Of a DNA stretch of 52,753 nucleotides, positions 25,996 to 34,095 are shown one piece after another. Numbering within the stretch: the first letter of the stretch is position 1; each line of letters opens with the position of its first letter. The notes under the pieces are model-generated. The model was given only the letters and a program-made list of their open reading frames with translations. It searched no databases and was not told the origin of the DNA. The stretch lies in contig NZ_QKVL01000039.1 in NCBI RefSeq assembly GCF_003231275.1, positions 1-52,753 of the forward strand, read 5' to 3'. The stretch is from Pseudomonas huaxiensis (GTDB taxonomy: Bacteria > Pseudomonadota > Gammaproteobacteria > Pseudomonadales > Pseudomonadaceae). Position numbers and translations under genes: made by a program.

Positions 25996-28900
25996 GTGCG
26001 CCGCACCTTTTTGCTGTCGCTGGCGGTACTGTGCGTGTGTCTGCTCAGTGGCCTCGCCTGGGCGGAAACGCCGAACCTGCTGGCCCGCTCAAGCCTCGAC
26101 GACAACCTGCGGCTGGACCTGGGCGACAACGACCGCCACTGGCTCTGGGCGCGGCGGACGTTGTGGCTCGGGGTCAGCCGGCCCGACCGCGTGCCGTTCG
26201 ACATCACCGCCACCGGGCGCGACTACGAAGGCCTCACTGCCGATTACGCCGGCCTGCTGGGTGAATTGCTCGACGTGCAGATCCGCGTGCGGCGCTATGG
26301 CTCGCGGGCCGACGCGATCAGTGCGTTGCAGCGCGGCGACATCGACCTGTTGGGCACCGTTTCCGCCGATGAGGCGGCGCGCAGCCGCCTGCTGCTGTCG
26401 CGGGCCTACGTGGAAAACCAGCCGGTGCTGGCCACCCGCAGCGACGGTGGCGCGCCGGACGTCGACCGGCCTGGCGTGCGCCTGGCACTGCGCGAGGGGT
26501 ACTTGTCAGAGGAGCGCGCCCAACAACTGTTTCCCAACGCCCGCTTGGTGTTCTACCCGTCGCTGCTCAATGCTCTCGGTGCCGTGGCGTTCGGTCAGGC
26601 CGACCTGTTTCTCGGCGATGCTCTGGGTGCGCAATATCTGTTGCACAAGAATTACCTGGCTCACCTGCAGTTGTTCCCCACCGAGTTGCTTGAGGGCGGG
26701 CATTACGGCTTTGCCGTCAACAGTGACAACCTGCGCCTCAAAGGGCTGGTCAACCAGGCGTTGGAGCGGATTTCCGAACAAGCGCGCCTGGCTATTCTGC
26801 GACGCTGGAGCGGCGGTGCGACCAGCTTCGCCGCGCGTGGACAACTCGACTTCACCGATGCCGAGCGCGAGTGGTTGCGTCAGCACCCGCGGCTGACGGT
26901 GGCCATTGACGAGCAGTTCCTGCCGGTCAGCTACCTCGATGACCAGAGCGTGTTTCGTGGCATCAGCGCCGATTTGCTGGAGCGCATCGCCCAGCGCACC
27001 GGACTGGCCTTCGACATCGTCGCCGGCGGCGGCTTCGATGACATGGCGCAGCGTCTGGAGGTGCAGCAGGTCGATCTGGTGGCGGCGATGCCGTTCAGTC
27101 GTGGCCGCCAGGAACAGGTTGGTTTCAGCCGTTCCTACCTGAGCAACAGTCTGGTGCTGGTCACCCGAGACAACGACCGTGACCTCGACAACCTCGACGA
27201 TCTGGCTGGCAAGCGCCTGGCCCTGGTCCAGGGCAGTGTGCTCGAGGACTACATGCGCGAACGTCACCCGCAGGTCCAGGTGCTCTGGAGCAGCGGCCCG
27301 CAGCAGGCGCTGGAACGGGTCGCCAACGGTGAGGCGCAGGCGGCGGTGACCAGCCTGATCGGCGCGCGCTACAGCATCGCCCGGCAGTTCCGTGGCCAAC
27401 TGAGCATCCGTGCCGCGCTGCCAGTGCCGGCGGTGCACTTTGCCTTCGGGACGCGGCGCGGCGCGCGGGAGTTGCTGTCGATCATGAACAAGGCGCTGCT
27501 GAGCATCGCGCCGCAGGAGATGGACGAGTTGACCAATCGCTGGCGCAACGAAGTTATCGTCGTTGACAGCTATTGGCAGAAGTACCGCGGAATGATCCTG
27601 CAGGGCTTTCTCATGGCCCTGTTCCTGTTGCTGCTGGCGATGTATTGGATTCGCGGCCTGCGTCGCCAGGTTCACAAGCGTCTGCGGGCCGAACAGGCCC
27701 TGAGTGACCAGCTCGAGTTCATGCGGGTGATGATCGACGGCACGCCTCATCCGATCTATGTGCGCGACCGCGAAGGCTGTCTGCTGACCTGCAACGCCAG
27801 CTACCAGCGGGCCTTGAACGTCGATCGCGATGCGGTGATCGGCCAGCCTGTGCCGGAATGGTTGATCGGCGCGGACCAGGCTCGGCGCTACCGCGAGTCC
27901 TATCGACGGGTTATTGCTCAGGGCGCGTCGGTGGTCGAGGATCGCGAGCTGCTGCTGGCAGGCAGGCGCCTGATCATCTACCACTGGATGCTGCCGTACC
28001 GTGCAAGCGATGGTTCGGTGGCGGGCGTCATTGGTGGCTGGGTGGATATTTCCGAACGCCAGCAACTGTACGAGGCTCTGCAACAGGCCAAGGACGAAGC
28101 CGAGGCGGCCAACCAGGCCAAGACCACGTTCCTGGCGACCATGAGCCATGAAATCCGCACGCCGACGAACGCCTTGCTGGGCATGCTCGAGTTGGCCCTG
28201 CGCAAAGCCGAGGAGGGCGTGCTGGATCGCCTGGCCATCGAGGTCGCTTCCGGTGCGGCCCGGGGCTTGCTGGAGTTGGTGGGCGACATCCTCGATATCA
28301 CCCGTATCGAGTCCGGTCACCTGGAGCTGGTGCCGCAGCAGGTCGACCTGTGCCGTGAGGTGGAAAGCACGGTGCGGATGTTCGAGGCACAGGCCCGGCA
28401 AAAGCGCCTGCATTTGCGGCTGGACATGGACAGCCACTGTTCGGTGCAGGTGTTGGTCGACCCGGTGCGGTTCAAACAAGTGCTGTCCAACCTCGTCAGT
28501 AACGCCATCAAATTCACCCACGAAGGCGAGGTCTGCGTGACCCTGGTTCTGGACGTGGACTGTGAACGGGTCGGGCTGTGTCTGTCGGTGGAAGATACGG
28601 GTGTCGGAATTCCCCAGGACGAAATGGCGCTGCTGGGCAGCCCGTTTCGTCAGGCCAGCAACAATCAGCAGAGTGCCCGCTGTGGTTCAGGGCTGGGCTT
28701 GAGCATCAGTCACACGCTCTGCACCATGATGGGCGGCGACATGTTGCTGGACAGTACCCTCGGCGTTGGCACCCGGGCCCGGATCAATCTCGACCTGCCG
28801 CGCCTGACGCCGTCCGAGGCGGTGCTGGCCAGCCTGCCGCAACTGCCCGCCCGCAGCGATGCGCCGCTGGATATCCTGGTGGTGGACGATTACCCGGCCA

Positions 28901-29613
28901 ATCGTCTGCTGTTGCAGCAGCAACTGAGTTTTCTTGGCCATCGCGTGGTGACCGCGACCAACGGGCACGAAGGGCTGCGCACCTGGTTGCGGCAGCGTTT
29001 CGACGTGCTGATCACCGATTGCAATATGCCCGGCCTCAACGGCTACGCTCTGGCCCGGGCGGTGCGAGAGGACGAGCGGCGAAAGCGCAAGGTCTCGATC
29101 CTCTTGCTTGGCTGCACCGCCAACGCTCAGCCGCAGGAGCGCAAGCGGTGTATCGAGGCCGGTATGGATGACTGCCTGTTCAAGCCGCTGAACCTGAAGG
29201 ACCTGGCCGGCAAGCTGGTCTCGGGCGAGCCGGGCCTGGTGCCCGACGACACCTCGAGCGGGTCGGCGCCGGGGAACGGATTGGACTTGTCCAGCCTGCA
29301 CAAGATCACTGGCGGCGACCCCACGGCGGTCAAGGCCCTCTTGCAAGACCTGCTGAGCAGCAACCGCGAAGACCTGGAAAAACTGACCTATCTCCAGAGC
29401 GAAGGCGACCTGGGTGGCCTCGCGGACCTGGTGCACCGGATCAAAGGTGGCGGACGGATCATCAAGGCACACAGGTTGCTGTACGCCTGCCATAACCTGG
29501 AAAAGGCCTGTCAGGACAGTGCACCGGCCGAGCGAATCGATCCACTGGTGGATGAGCTGCGTCAGGCCGTGACCGCGCTGACTCAGCGCCTGGAACTGTT
29601 TTGCCAGTCGTGA
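25996..29613 (+). CDS. unorthodox hybrid sensor kinase (BvgS/RocS1-like)
   Basis: About 1205 residues. Order: signal peptide (RRTFLLSLAVLCVCLLSGLAWA), two periplasmic substrate-binding (SBP_bac_3, Venus-flytrap) domains at about 40-265 and 285-510, one membrane helix at about 533-552, a PAS domain (about 570-680), HisKA with H718 in MSHEIRTPTNALLGM, ATPase with DTGVGIPQDEM and GSGLGLSISHTL, a receiver with D1008 in LITDCNMPGLNGY, and a C-terminal HPt domain with H1147 in LVHRIKGGGR. All phosphorelay residues are intact. The start is uncertain: GTG 25996 or TTG 25978, neither with a good ribosome site. It lies about 25 bases after its regulator gene. Confidence 0.9.
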   Translation: MRRTFLLSLAVLCVCLLSGLAWAETPNLLARSSLDDNLRLDLGDNDRHWLWARRTLWLGVSRPDRVPFDITATGRDYEGLTADYAGLLGELLDVQIRVRRYGSRADAISALQRGDIDLLGTVSADEAARSRLLLSRAYVENQPVLATRSDGGAPDVDRPGVRLALREGYLSEERAQQLFPNARLVFYPSLLNALGAVAFGQADLFLGDALGAQYLLHKNYLAHLQLFPTELLEGGHYGFAVNSDNLRLKGLVNQALERISEQARLAILRRWSGGATSFAARGQLDFTDAEREWLRQHPRLTVAIDEQFLPVSYLDDQSVFRGISADLLERIAQRTGLAFDIVAGGGFDDMAQRLEVQQVDLVAAMPFSRGRQEQVGFSRSYLSNSLVLVTRDNDRDLDNLDDLAGKRLALVQGSVLEDYMRERHPQVQVLWSSGPQQALERVANGEAQAAVTSLIGARYSIARQFRGQLSIRAALPVPAVHFAFGTRRGARELLSIMNKALLSIAPQEMDELTNRWRNEVIVVDSYWQKYRGMILQGFLMALFLLLLAMYWIRGLRRQVHKRLRAEQALSDQLEFMRVMIDGTPHPIYVRDREGCLLTCNASYQRALNVDRDAVIGQPVPEWLIGADQARRYRESYRRVIAQGASVVEDRELLLAGRRLIIYHWMLPYRASDGSVAGVIGGWVDISERQQLYEALQQAKDEAEAANQAKTTFLATMSHEIRTPTNALLGMLELALRKAEEGVLDRLAIEVASGAARGLLELVGDILDITRIESGHLELVPQQVDLCREVESTVRMFEAQARQKRLHLRLDMDSHCSVQVLVDPVRFKQVLSNLVSNAIKFTHEGEVCVTLVLDVDCERVGLCLSVEDTGVGIPQDEMALLGSPFRQASNNQQSARCGSGLGLSISHTLCTMMGGDMLLDSTLGVGTRARINLDLPRLTPSEAVLASLPQLPARSDAPLDILVVDDYPANRLLLQQQLSFLGHRVVTATNGHEGLRTWLRQRFDVLITDCNMPGLNGYALARAVREDERRKRKVSILLLGCTANAQPQERKRCIEAGMDDCLFKPLNLKDLAGKLVSGEPGLVPDDTSSGSAPGNGLDLSSLHKITGGDPTAVKALLQDLLSSNREDLEKLTYLQSEGDLGGLADLVHRIKGGGRIIKAHRLLYACHNLEKACQDSAPAERIDPLVDELRQAVTALTQRLELFCQS

Positions 29614-29618
29614 AGCGT

Positions 29619-29654
29619 CGGAGATTTCCGCCGAATGCTGGGAACCCTCCTGAT
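29619..29654. promoter_or_regulatory. two-part regulatory element, copy C (EAL gene)
   Basis: CGGAGATTTCCG at 29619-29630, nine bases, then GGGAACCCTCCTGAT at 29640-29654, ending about 57 bases before the EAL-protein start. More diverged than copies A and B but with the same order and spacing. It begins right after the kinase stop codon. Confidence 0.5.
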
Positions 29655-29710
29655 TCTTCCTGGCTGAACCGATAGGAATATGGGGCTTGGCCTATACGAG
29701 GGAAGCGGTT

Positions 29711-30907
29711 GTGCCTGCTAAGTCTTTGCGTGTCCTGATCCTTGAAAACCAGTCTTTTCAGCGCGCCATCGCCGTGAAGATTCTTTGTCAGCTCGGCTGC
29801 CGGGACGTCTTGGAAGCGTCCTCCGGCAGCGAAGCAATCACGCTGCTGGAGCGCATCGGCCGGGTGGATGTGGTGGTGTGTGATGTGCGCATGGAGGGCA
29901 TGGACGGCCTGGAATTCATCCACCGCGCGGCTCAGGCGTCGCTGATCGGCGGGGTCATCGTCAGCAGCGGTTTGCATTCCGAGGTGCGCCGGGCCATTAC
30001 GCTGTTGGTTGCCCGCCTGGGCGTGGCTTTTCTCGGCGATGTCGGCAAGCCCCTGCACATGGAGGGCATGCGTGATGCGTTGGCCAGGGTACGGACCTTG
30101 CCAGCGCTGTCACTGACCACACCGGTGCTAGGGGCGTGGGTGACCGAAGCAGATATCCGCCGGGGGCTGTCGTACAAGGAGTTCGTCGCTCACTTCCTGC
30201 CGCGCTGTGACCTGGGCAACGGCGAGATCAAGGGCGTGGACGTGCGGGTTCGCTGGAAACACCCGGTCCATGGCCTGCTGGCGGACAATCTGTTCATGCC
30301 CCAGGTGGAGCGGGCGGGGTTGCTGGATGACGTGCTGGTGGTGTTGCTGGAGCAGGGCCTGGCCTTGCAGCGAGAACTTATGGCCCAGGGACGCGTGCTG
30401 CGCATGTGCTTTGCCTTGGGCTTGTCACAGCTCTGTGGCCGCAGCCTGACCCGCCGGCTCAAGTCGCTGATGCAGTTCCATCGCTCGGTCGGCCAGGGCA
30501 TCGCCTTCGAAATGGCCTTCTGCGGCGCGCTGGAGGCTTCGCCGATGCACCTGGAAAGCCTGACGCGCCTGCGCATGCTCGGTTGCGGGTTGTGTCTGGG
30601 AGAGTTCGGCAGCAATGGCGGGTCCTTCCAGCGGCTCTGCCAGTTGCCATTCAACGAAATCAAGCTGGCCAGCCAGTTCATGCACGATCTGGAACACCAG
30701 CCACGCCACCGTGCCGTGATCAGGAGCAGCCTGGCGCTGGCCGGCACACTTGGCCTGGGCGTCACCGTCACTGGAGTGGAAAGCGCCGGCCAGCATCTCA
30801 TCCTGATGGATATGGACTGCGCGGTCGGCCAGGGCAACTACTTCGCACCGGTGCTGGACCGTGAAGAACTGGTCCGCCGGCTCGGTCGGCGCGCGCGTGG
30901 GTGCTGA
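29711..30907 (+). CDS. RocR-like receiver-EAL protein with degenerate EAL domain
   Basis: A 398-residue REC-EAL protein; GTG 29711 is chosen because GAGGGAAG lies just upstream. The receiver keeps D58 (VVVCDVRMEGMDG) and K113. The EAL domain (about 150-390) is recognisable by RWKHPVHG, FMPQVERAGLL, GQGIAFEM, LPFNEIKLA and GQGNYFAPV, but metal and catalytic positions are altered. EAL itself is DVR (177-179), the NLS asparagine is G237, the DDFG pair is G297-E298, KID is KLA (318-320) and the EGVE glutamate is T354. E267, K318 and Q374 remain. Active RocR-type phosphodiesterases hydrolyse c-di-GMP; this one is predicted not to. It may bind c-di-GMP or compete for the kinase phosphotransfer domain. 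Confidence 0.85.
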   Translation: MPAKSLRVLILENQSFQRAIAVKILCQLGCRDVLEASSGSEAITLLERIGRVDVVVCDVRMEGMDGLEFIHRAAQASLIGGVIVSSGLHSEVRRAITLLVARLGVAFLGDVGKPLHMEGMRDALARVRTLPALSLTTPVLGAWVTEADIRRGLSYKEFVAHFLPRCDLGNGEIKGVDVRVRWKHPVHGLLADNLFMPQVERAGLLDDVLVVLLEQGLALQRELMAQGRVLRMCFALGLSQLCGRSLTRRLKSLMQFHRSVGQGIAFEMAFCGALEASPMHLESLTRLRMLGCGLCLGEFGSNGGSFQRLCQLPFNEIKLASQFMHDLEHQPRHRAVIRSSLALAGTLGLGVTVTGVESAGQHLILMDMDCAVGQGNYFAPVLDREELVRRLGRRARGC

Positions 30908-31020
30908 AAGACATCTTTATGACGGAAGGATGCGTGGAGCGTCTGTACCGGATGCTAGCAATGTGCTACAAACTTTCGCTTTAACTTCAGGCTTTTAACC
31001 GCGCAAGGAAGGTGACCCCC

Positions 31021-31479
31021 GTGACTGCAACTACCCTGATCGAAACCGTAAGTGCCGATTCCCTGACCACCCTGCTGCAAGACGCCGGTTGCCGCGTCAA
31101 CCGCACCGAGCAGAACGCTGTGATTCAACTGCTCAGCGCCAGCCAGGGTGTCGGCTACGCCGTCCGTTTCGGTAACAGTGCCCCGGAAGAAGGACAATTC
31201 CTGGACTTCACCTACAGCTGTGCACTCCGCATCCAGGGTGAGCTGCCTGAAGGCCTTACCAACCTGTGGAACGCTTCGCGCCGTTTCTCCCGTCTGGCTC
31301 AACAGGGCGAGTTCCTGGTCCTGGAAAAAGACGTGATCGTTGCTGACGGCGTTAGCCTCAAGCACCTGCAAGGCTCCCTGGTGCTGTGGGACCGCCTGCT
31401 GCAAGAGTTCGTTGTGTACCTGCGTGACTACAGCCGCAACGTCGCGGCTGCCCAGGTTCCTGTGGAAAGCGCTTCGTGA
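31021..31479 (+). CDS. YbjN-domain protein
   Basis: A 152-residue cytoplasmic protein beginning at a GTG eight bases after AAGGAAGG; an upstream GTG at 31012 would lie inside that ribosome site. The sequence LTTLLQDAGCRVNRTE, then FTYSCALRI, LPEGLTNLWNASRRFSRLAQ and LVLEKDVIVADGVSLKHL fits the YbjN fold, related to type III secretion chaperones, of unproven function (linked in E. coli to motility and stress). It overlaps the downstream prolyl isomerase gene by four bases (GTGA), so the two are translated together. The adjoining regulatory genes are not obviously related. Confidence 0.75.
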   Translation: MTATTLIETVSADSLTTLLQDAGCRVNRTEQNAVIQLLSASQGVGYAVRFGNSAPEEGQFLDFTYSCALRIQGELPEGLTNLWNASRRFSRLAQQGEFLVLEKDVIVADGVSLKHLQGSLVLWDRLLQEFVVYLRDYSRNVAAAQVPVESAS

Positions 31480-32420
31480 GTCGCGGTCGCCTGTGGGCCG
31501 GCGCTGGTGCGCTGGCCGTGCTGACCGTTGCGGTCACCCTGGCCCTGCGTCCTGGCGACGATCTGGAGGCGGCCAGCCGCACTGTTCCGGAGTCCACCGA
31601 AAGCGGTACCGCGCTGGCTCGCCTGGGTGACCAGCAGGTCAACGCCGAAGAGCTCAAGGCGCTGTTTGCCCAATTGCCGGAGCAGGCTCGCCTGCAACTG
31701 CGCAATGATCGTCCTGCCCTGGAAACCTGGATCCGTGCACGCCTGGCGGAAAAGGCCCTGTACCAGCAGGCCGAAGCCAAGGGCTGGTCGAAGCGTCCTG
31801 ACGTCGAAGCCCAGACCCGCGCGGCAATCGAGCAGATCGTACTGCGCAGCTACCTGAACAGCGTGACCAAGGTAGCGGATGACTATCCGCCCGAGCAGGA
31901 CCTGAAGCAGGCCTACGAGAACGGCAAGGCTTCGTTGCAGGTCCCGGCGCTGTACCGTGTCAGCCAGATCTATCTGGCCGTACCGGACGAGCAGGCCCTG
32001 GAATCAGTGCGCAAGCAGGCCGAAAGCATCGCCAAGCGTGCCCAGGCCTCCGGCGCCAACTTTGCCGAACTGGCGAAGACCTACTCGCAGGACGCAGGCA
32101 GTGCGGCGCAAGGCGGCGATATCGGCTTGCAACCGCTGACGCAGTTGCTGCCGGAAGTCCGTACCGCGGTGTCGAAGTTGAAGGTCGGCGCGGTCAGCGA
32201 ACCGTTGCAGAGCCCGCTGGGCCTGCACATCGTCAAGCTGGTCGAATCGCAGCCGGCGCGTGTCGCCACCTACGACGAAGTTCGCGGACAACTGCGTGAC
32301 GCCTTGCGTGCGCAGCGTCAGGAACAGTTGGCCAAGACCTACGTCGAAGGCATGTTCAACAGCGCCACCCTGAGCATCGACGGGGCTGTACTGAACAAGG
32401 TTATCGAAGCCGAGAAGTAA
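31476..32420 (+). CDS. parvulin-type peptidyl-prolyl cis-trans isomerase
   Basis: A 314-residue protein with an N-terminal membrane anchor (LWAGAGALAVLTVAVTLAL, about 6-24) placing the rest in the periplasm. Residues about 45-150 form a SurA/PrsA-like helical chaperone part, and about 155-265 the PpiC rotamase domain, with YRVSQIYLAVPDE, FAELAKTYSQDAGSAAQGGDIG and LQSPLGLHIVKLVE. It should assist folding of exported proteins. The GTG start overlaps the YbjN gene stop. It is followed by an inverted REP doublet that closes the unit. Not SurA itself, which has two rotamase domains. Confidence 0.88.
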   Translation: MSRGRLWAGAGALAVLTVAVTLALRPGDDLEAASRTVPESTESGTALARLGDQQVNAEELKALFAQLPEQARLQLRNDRPALETWIRARLAEKALYQQAEAKGWSKRPDVEAQTRAAIEQIVLRSYLNSVTKVADDYPPEQDLKQAYENGKASLQVPALYRVSQIYLAVPDEQALESVRKQAESIAKRAQASGANFAELAKTYSQDAGSAAQGGDIGLQPLTQLLPEVRTAVSKLKVGAVSEPLQSPLGLHIVKLVESQPARVATYDEVRGQLRDALRAQRQEQLAKTYVEGMFNSATLSIDGAVLNKVIEAEK

Positions 32421-32431
32421 GATATCGCTAG

Positions 32432-32508
32432 CCTCATCGCCGGCAAGCCGGCTCCCACACAGTCCGGTGTATACAGTACCTGTGGGAGCTGGCTTGCCAG
32501 CGATGAGG
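32432..32508. repeat. REP doublet (REPIN-type inverted pair)
   Basis: 28-base arms CCTCATCGCCGG...CCCACA (32432-32459) and its near complement (32481-32508), separated by 21 bases, between convergent genes. Each arm contains the REP palindrome GCCGGCAAGCCGGC or its GCTGGCTTGCCAGC variant. It may also end transcription from both sides. Confidence 0.85.
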
Positions 32509-32516
32509 CCCCGACG

Positions 32517-33845
32517 TCAAACAACAACCGCAGCACCCTCCGAAATACCCTCAGCCTTCGCCTGTAGCTGCCGCCGATACCGTGGCAACGCCATCACCAG
32601 AAACCCCGCCGCCAACACCAGCAACGACACTGACGCCGCCAGCGCATAGCGCAGCGATTCGCCGCCCAGCGAAGCGACGAAGAAGTCACTCAGCACACCA
32701 ATCACCAACGGCCCCAGGCCAACCCCCAACAGGGTCATGGACATGACGAAGATCGCCGTGGCCTGAGCCAGGCGTGTGGCCGGGAACAAATGGGTGATCG
32801 CGCCCAGGCACGGCGTTGCCCACCACACGCCGAAGAAACCGAACGCGCTGTAGAACAGGAATGCCTCGGGCACCGGAATGCTGCCGATATGAAAAGCGAT
32901 GCCCTGTGGCCAGAGGAAATAGGCGAGGGCGAAGGGAATGCTCAGCAGGGTGCCGAGCAGCGGCACGCCGATTTGCCAGCCGACATCACGTCGGGCCAGG
33001 CGGTCGGTGAGCAGGCCGCAGGCGAGGGTGCCGATGGTCGAGCCGGTGCCGCCGACCACGCCCACCAGAAAGCCGGCTTCCTGCATGTTCAAATCATGGG
33101 ATCGAATCAGGAAACTCGGACTCCAGGTGCCGATGGCATAACCGGCGATCGCCGCCGTGCCACCGGTCAGCACCAGCCAGAAGAATGACGGCATGCGGAA
33201 CAGCTCCACCAGGGTCGTGGTCCAGCCATCCTGCGTTGTGGCCGTGGCCTGGCGGATCTGCGCGGGCTTTGGTGCACGCACGGTCAACAGCAGGATCAGG
33301 CCGAGCAGGATGCCCGGTGCACCAATCAGCAAAAACGCATAGCGCCAGCCGTGGTGCTGGGCAATCCAGCCACCGAGGCCGAGGCCGACGATCGCGCCCA
33401 GGCTCGACCCCAGCATCAGCACCGACAACGCGGTGGAGCGGCGGTTGGCCGGGTACAAATCGGAGACCATCGCCACCGACGGCGCGGTGCCGCCGGCTTC
33501 GCCCACCGCCACGCCAATCCGTGCCAGCACCAGGGTGAGGAAGTTGCCGGCCATGCCGCAGAGCATGGTCATCAGGCTCCAGGCCATGCAACTGAACGCG
33601 ATCACCGGCTTGCGCCCGATGCGGTCCGACAGCCGTCCCAGCGGGAAGCCGAACACGGTATAGAACACCGCGAAGGTGACCCCCGAAAGCAGGCCGATGC
33701 CGGTGTCGGAAATGCCGAATTCGAGCTTCACCGGCTCGATCAGGATCGCCATCAATTGGCGGTCGATGTAGTTGAAAACGTAGATGCTGGCGAGCACCAG
33801 AAGCGCGTAGTGCGTGCGCCAGGTGACGGGATTGGGTGGGTTCAC
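32517..33845 (-). CDS. MFS transporter (spinster-like)
   Basis: A 442-residue 12-helix transporter. The opening YVFNYIDRQLMAILIEPVK (about residues 18-36) and the loop GFPLGRLSDRIGRKPVIAFS (about 86-105, motif A) are typical of the spinster/Spns branch often found beside aromatic, steroid and lipid catabolic genes. It is divergent from the old-yellow-enzyme gene across 250 bases that contain box 1 of the island. That makes it a plausible uptake or efflux system for the island substrate. The small C-terminal tail is unremarkable. Substrate not determined. Confidence 0.9.
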   Translation of the reverse strand: MNPPNPVTWRTHYALLVLASIYVFNYIDRQLMAILIEPVKLEFGISDTGIGLLSGVTFAVFYTVFGFPLGRLSDRIGRKPVIAFSCMAWSLMTMLCGMAGNFLTLVLARIGVAVGEAGGTAPSVAMVSDLYPANRRSTALSVLMLGSSLGAIVGLGLGGWIAQHHGWRYAFLLIGAPGILLGLILLLTVRAPKPAQIRQATATTQDGWTTTLVELFRMPSFFWLVLTGGTAAIAGYAIGTWSPSFLIRSHDLNMQEAGFLVGVVGGTGSTIGTLACGLLTDRLARRDVGWQIGVPLLGTLLSIPFALAYFLWPQGIAFHIGSIPVPEAFLFYSAFGFFGVWWATPCLGAITHLFPATRLAQATAIFVMSMTLLGVGLGPLVIGVLSDFFVASLGGESLRYALAASVSLLVLAAGFLVMALPRYRRQLQAKAEGISEGAAVVV

Positions 33846-33973
33846 TGCACTGCTCCGGTTCTTGTTATATCGAGCTCGATCGTCGGCGCATCCCGCACCT
33901 GTTTCATCGTCCGTTCAGACCATTTTTCCTGCGCGTTTCAAGGCGCTGCCAACCCTACCTGAAGCCGCAAAAC

Positions 33974-33997
33974 TAGTCTTGTCGGACGATGTTTCGG
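33974..33997. promoter_or_regulatory. island regulatory box 1 (before the OYE operon)
   Basis: TAGTCTT-G-TCGGACGATGTTTC, ending 99 bases before the start at 34096. It matches box 3 at 46652 in 21 of 22 positions and shares GGACGATGTT with box 2 at 42295. A -10-like AATCAT (34012-34017) begins 28 bases after the GGACG. The same region could serve the divergent MFS gene. Confidence 0.65.
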
Positions 33998-34095
33998 CCT
34001 CGTTGCGGATCAATCATGCAGCCCATATCCGGGGTTGCGGCAATGCTCCAAGCGGCCGGTCAGCCCCGGGCACAACAAGAACTTAAGGAGCTGAC

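Noticed and set aside
26506..28521. 671-codon open frame on the minus strand
   Set aside because: Shadow of the BvgS-like kinase gene: lies wholly within it, has no family motifs and a histidine/glutamine-rich composition typical of antisense reading of GC-rich genes.
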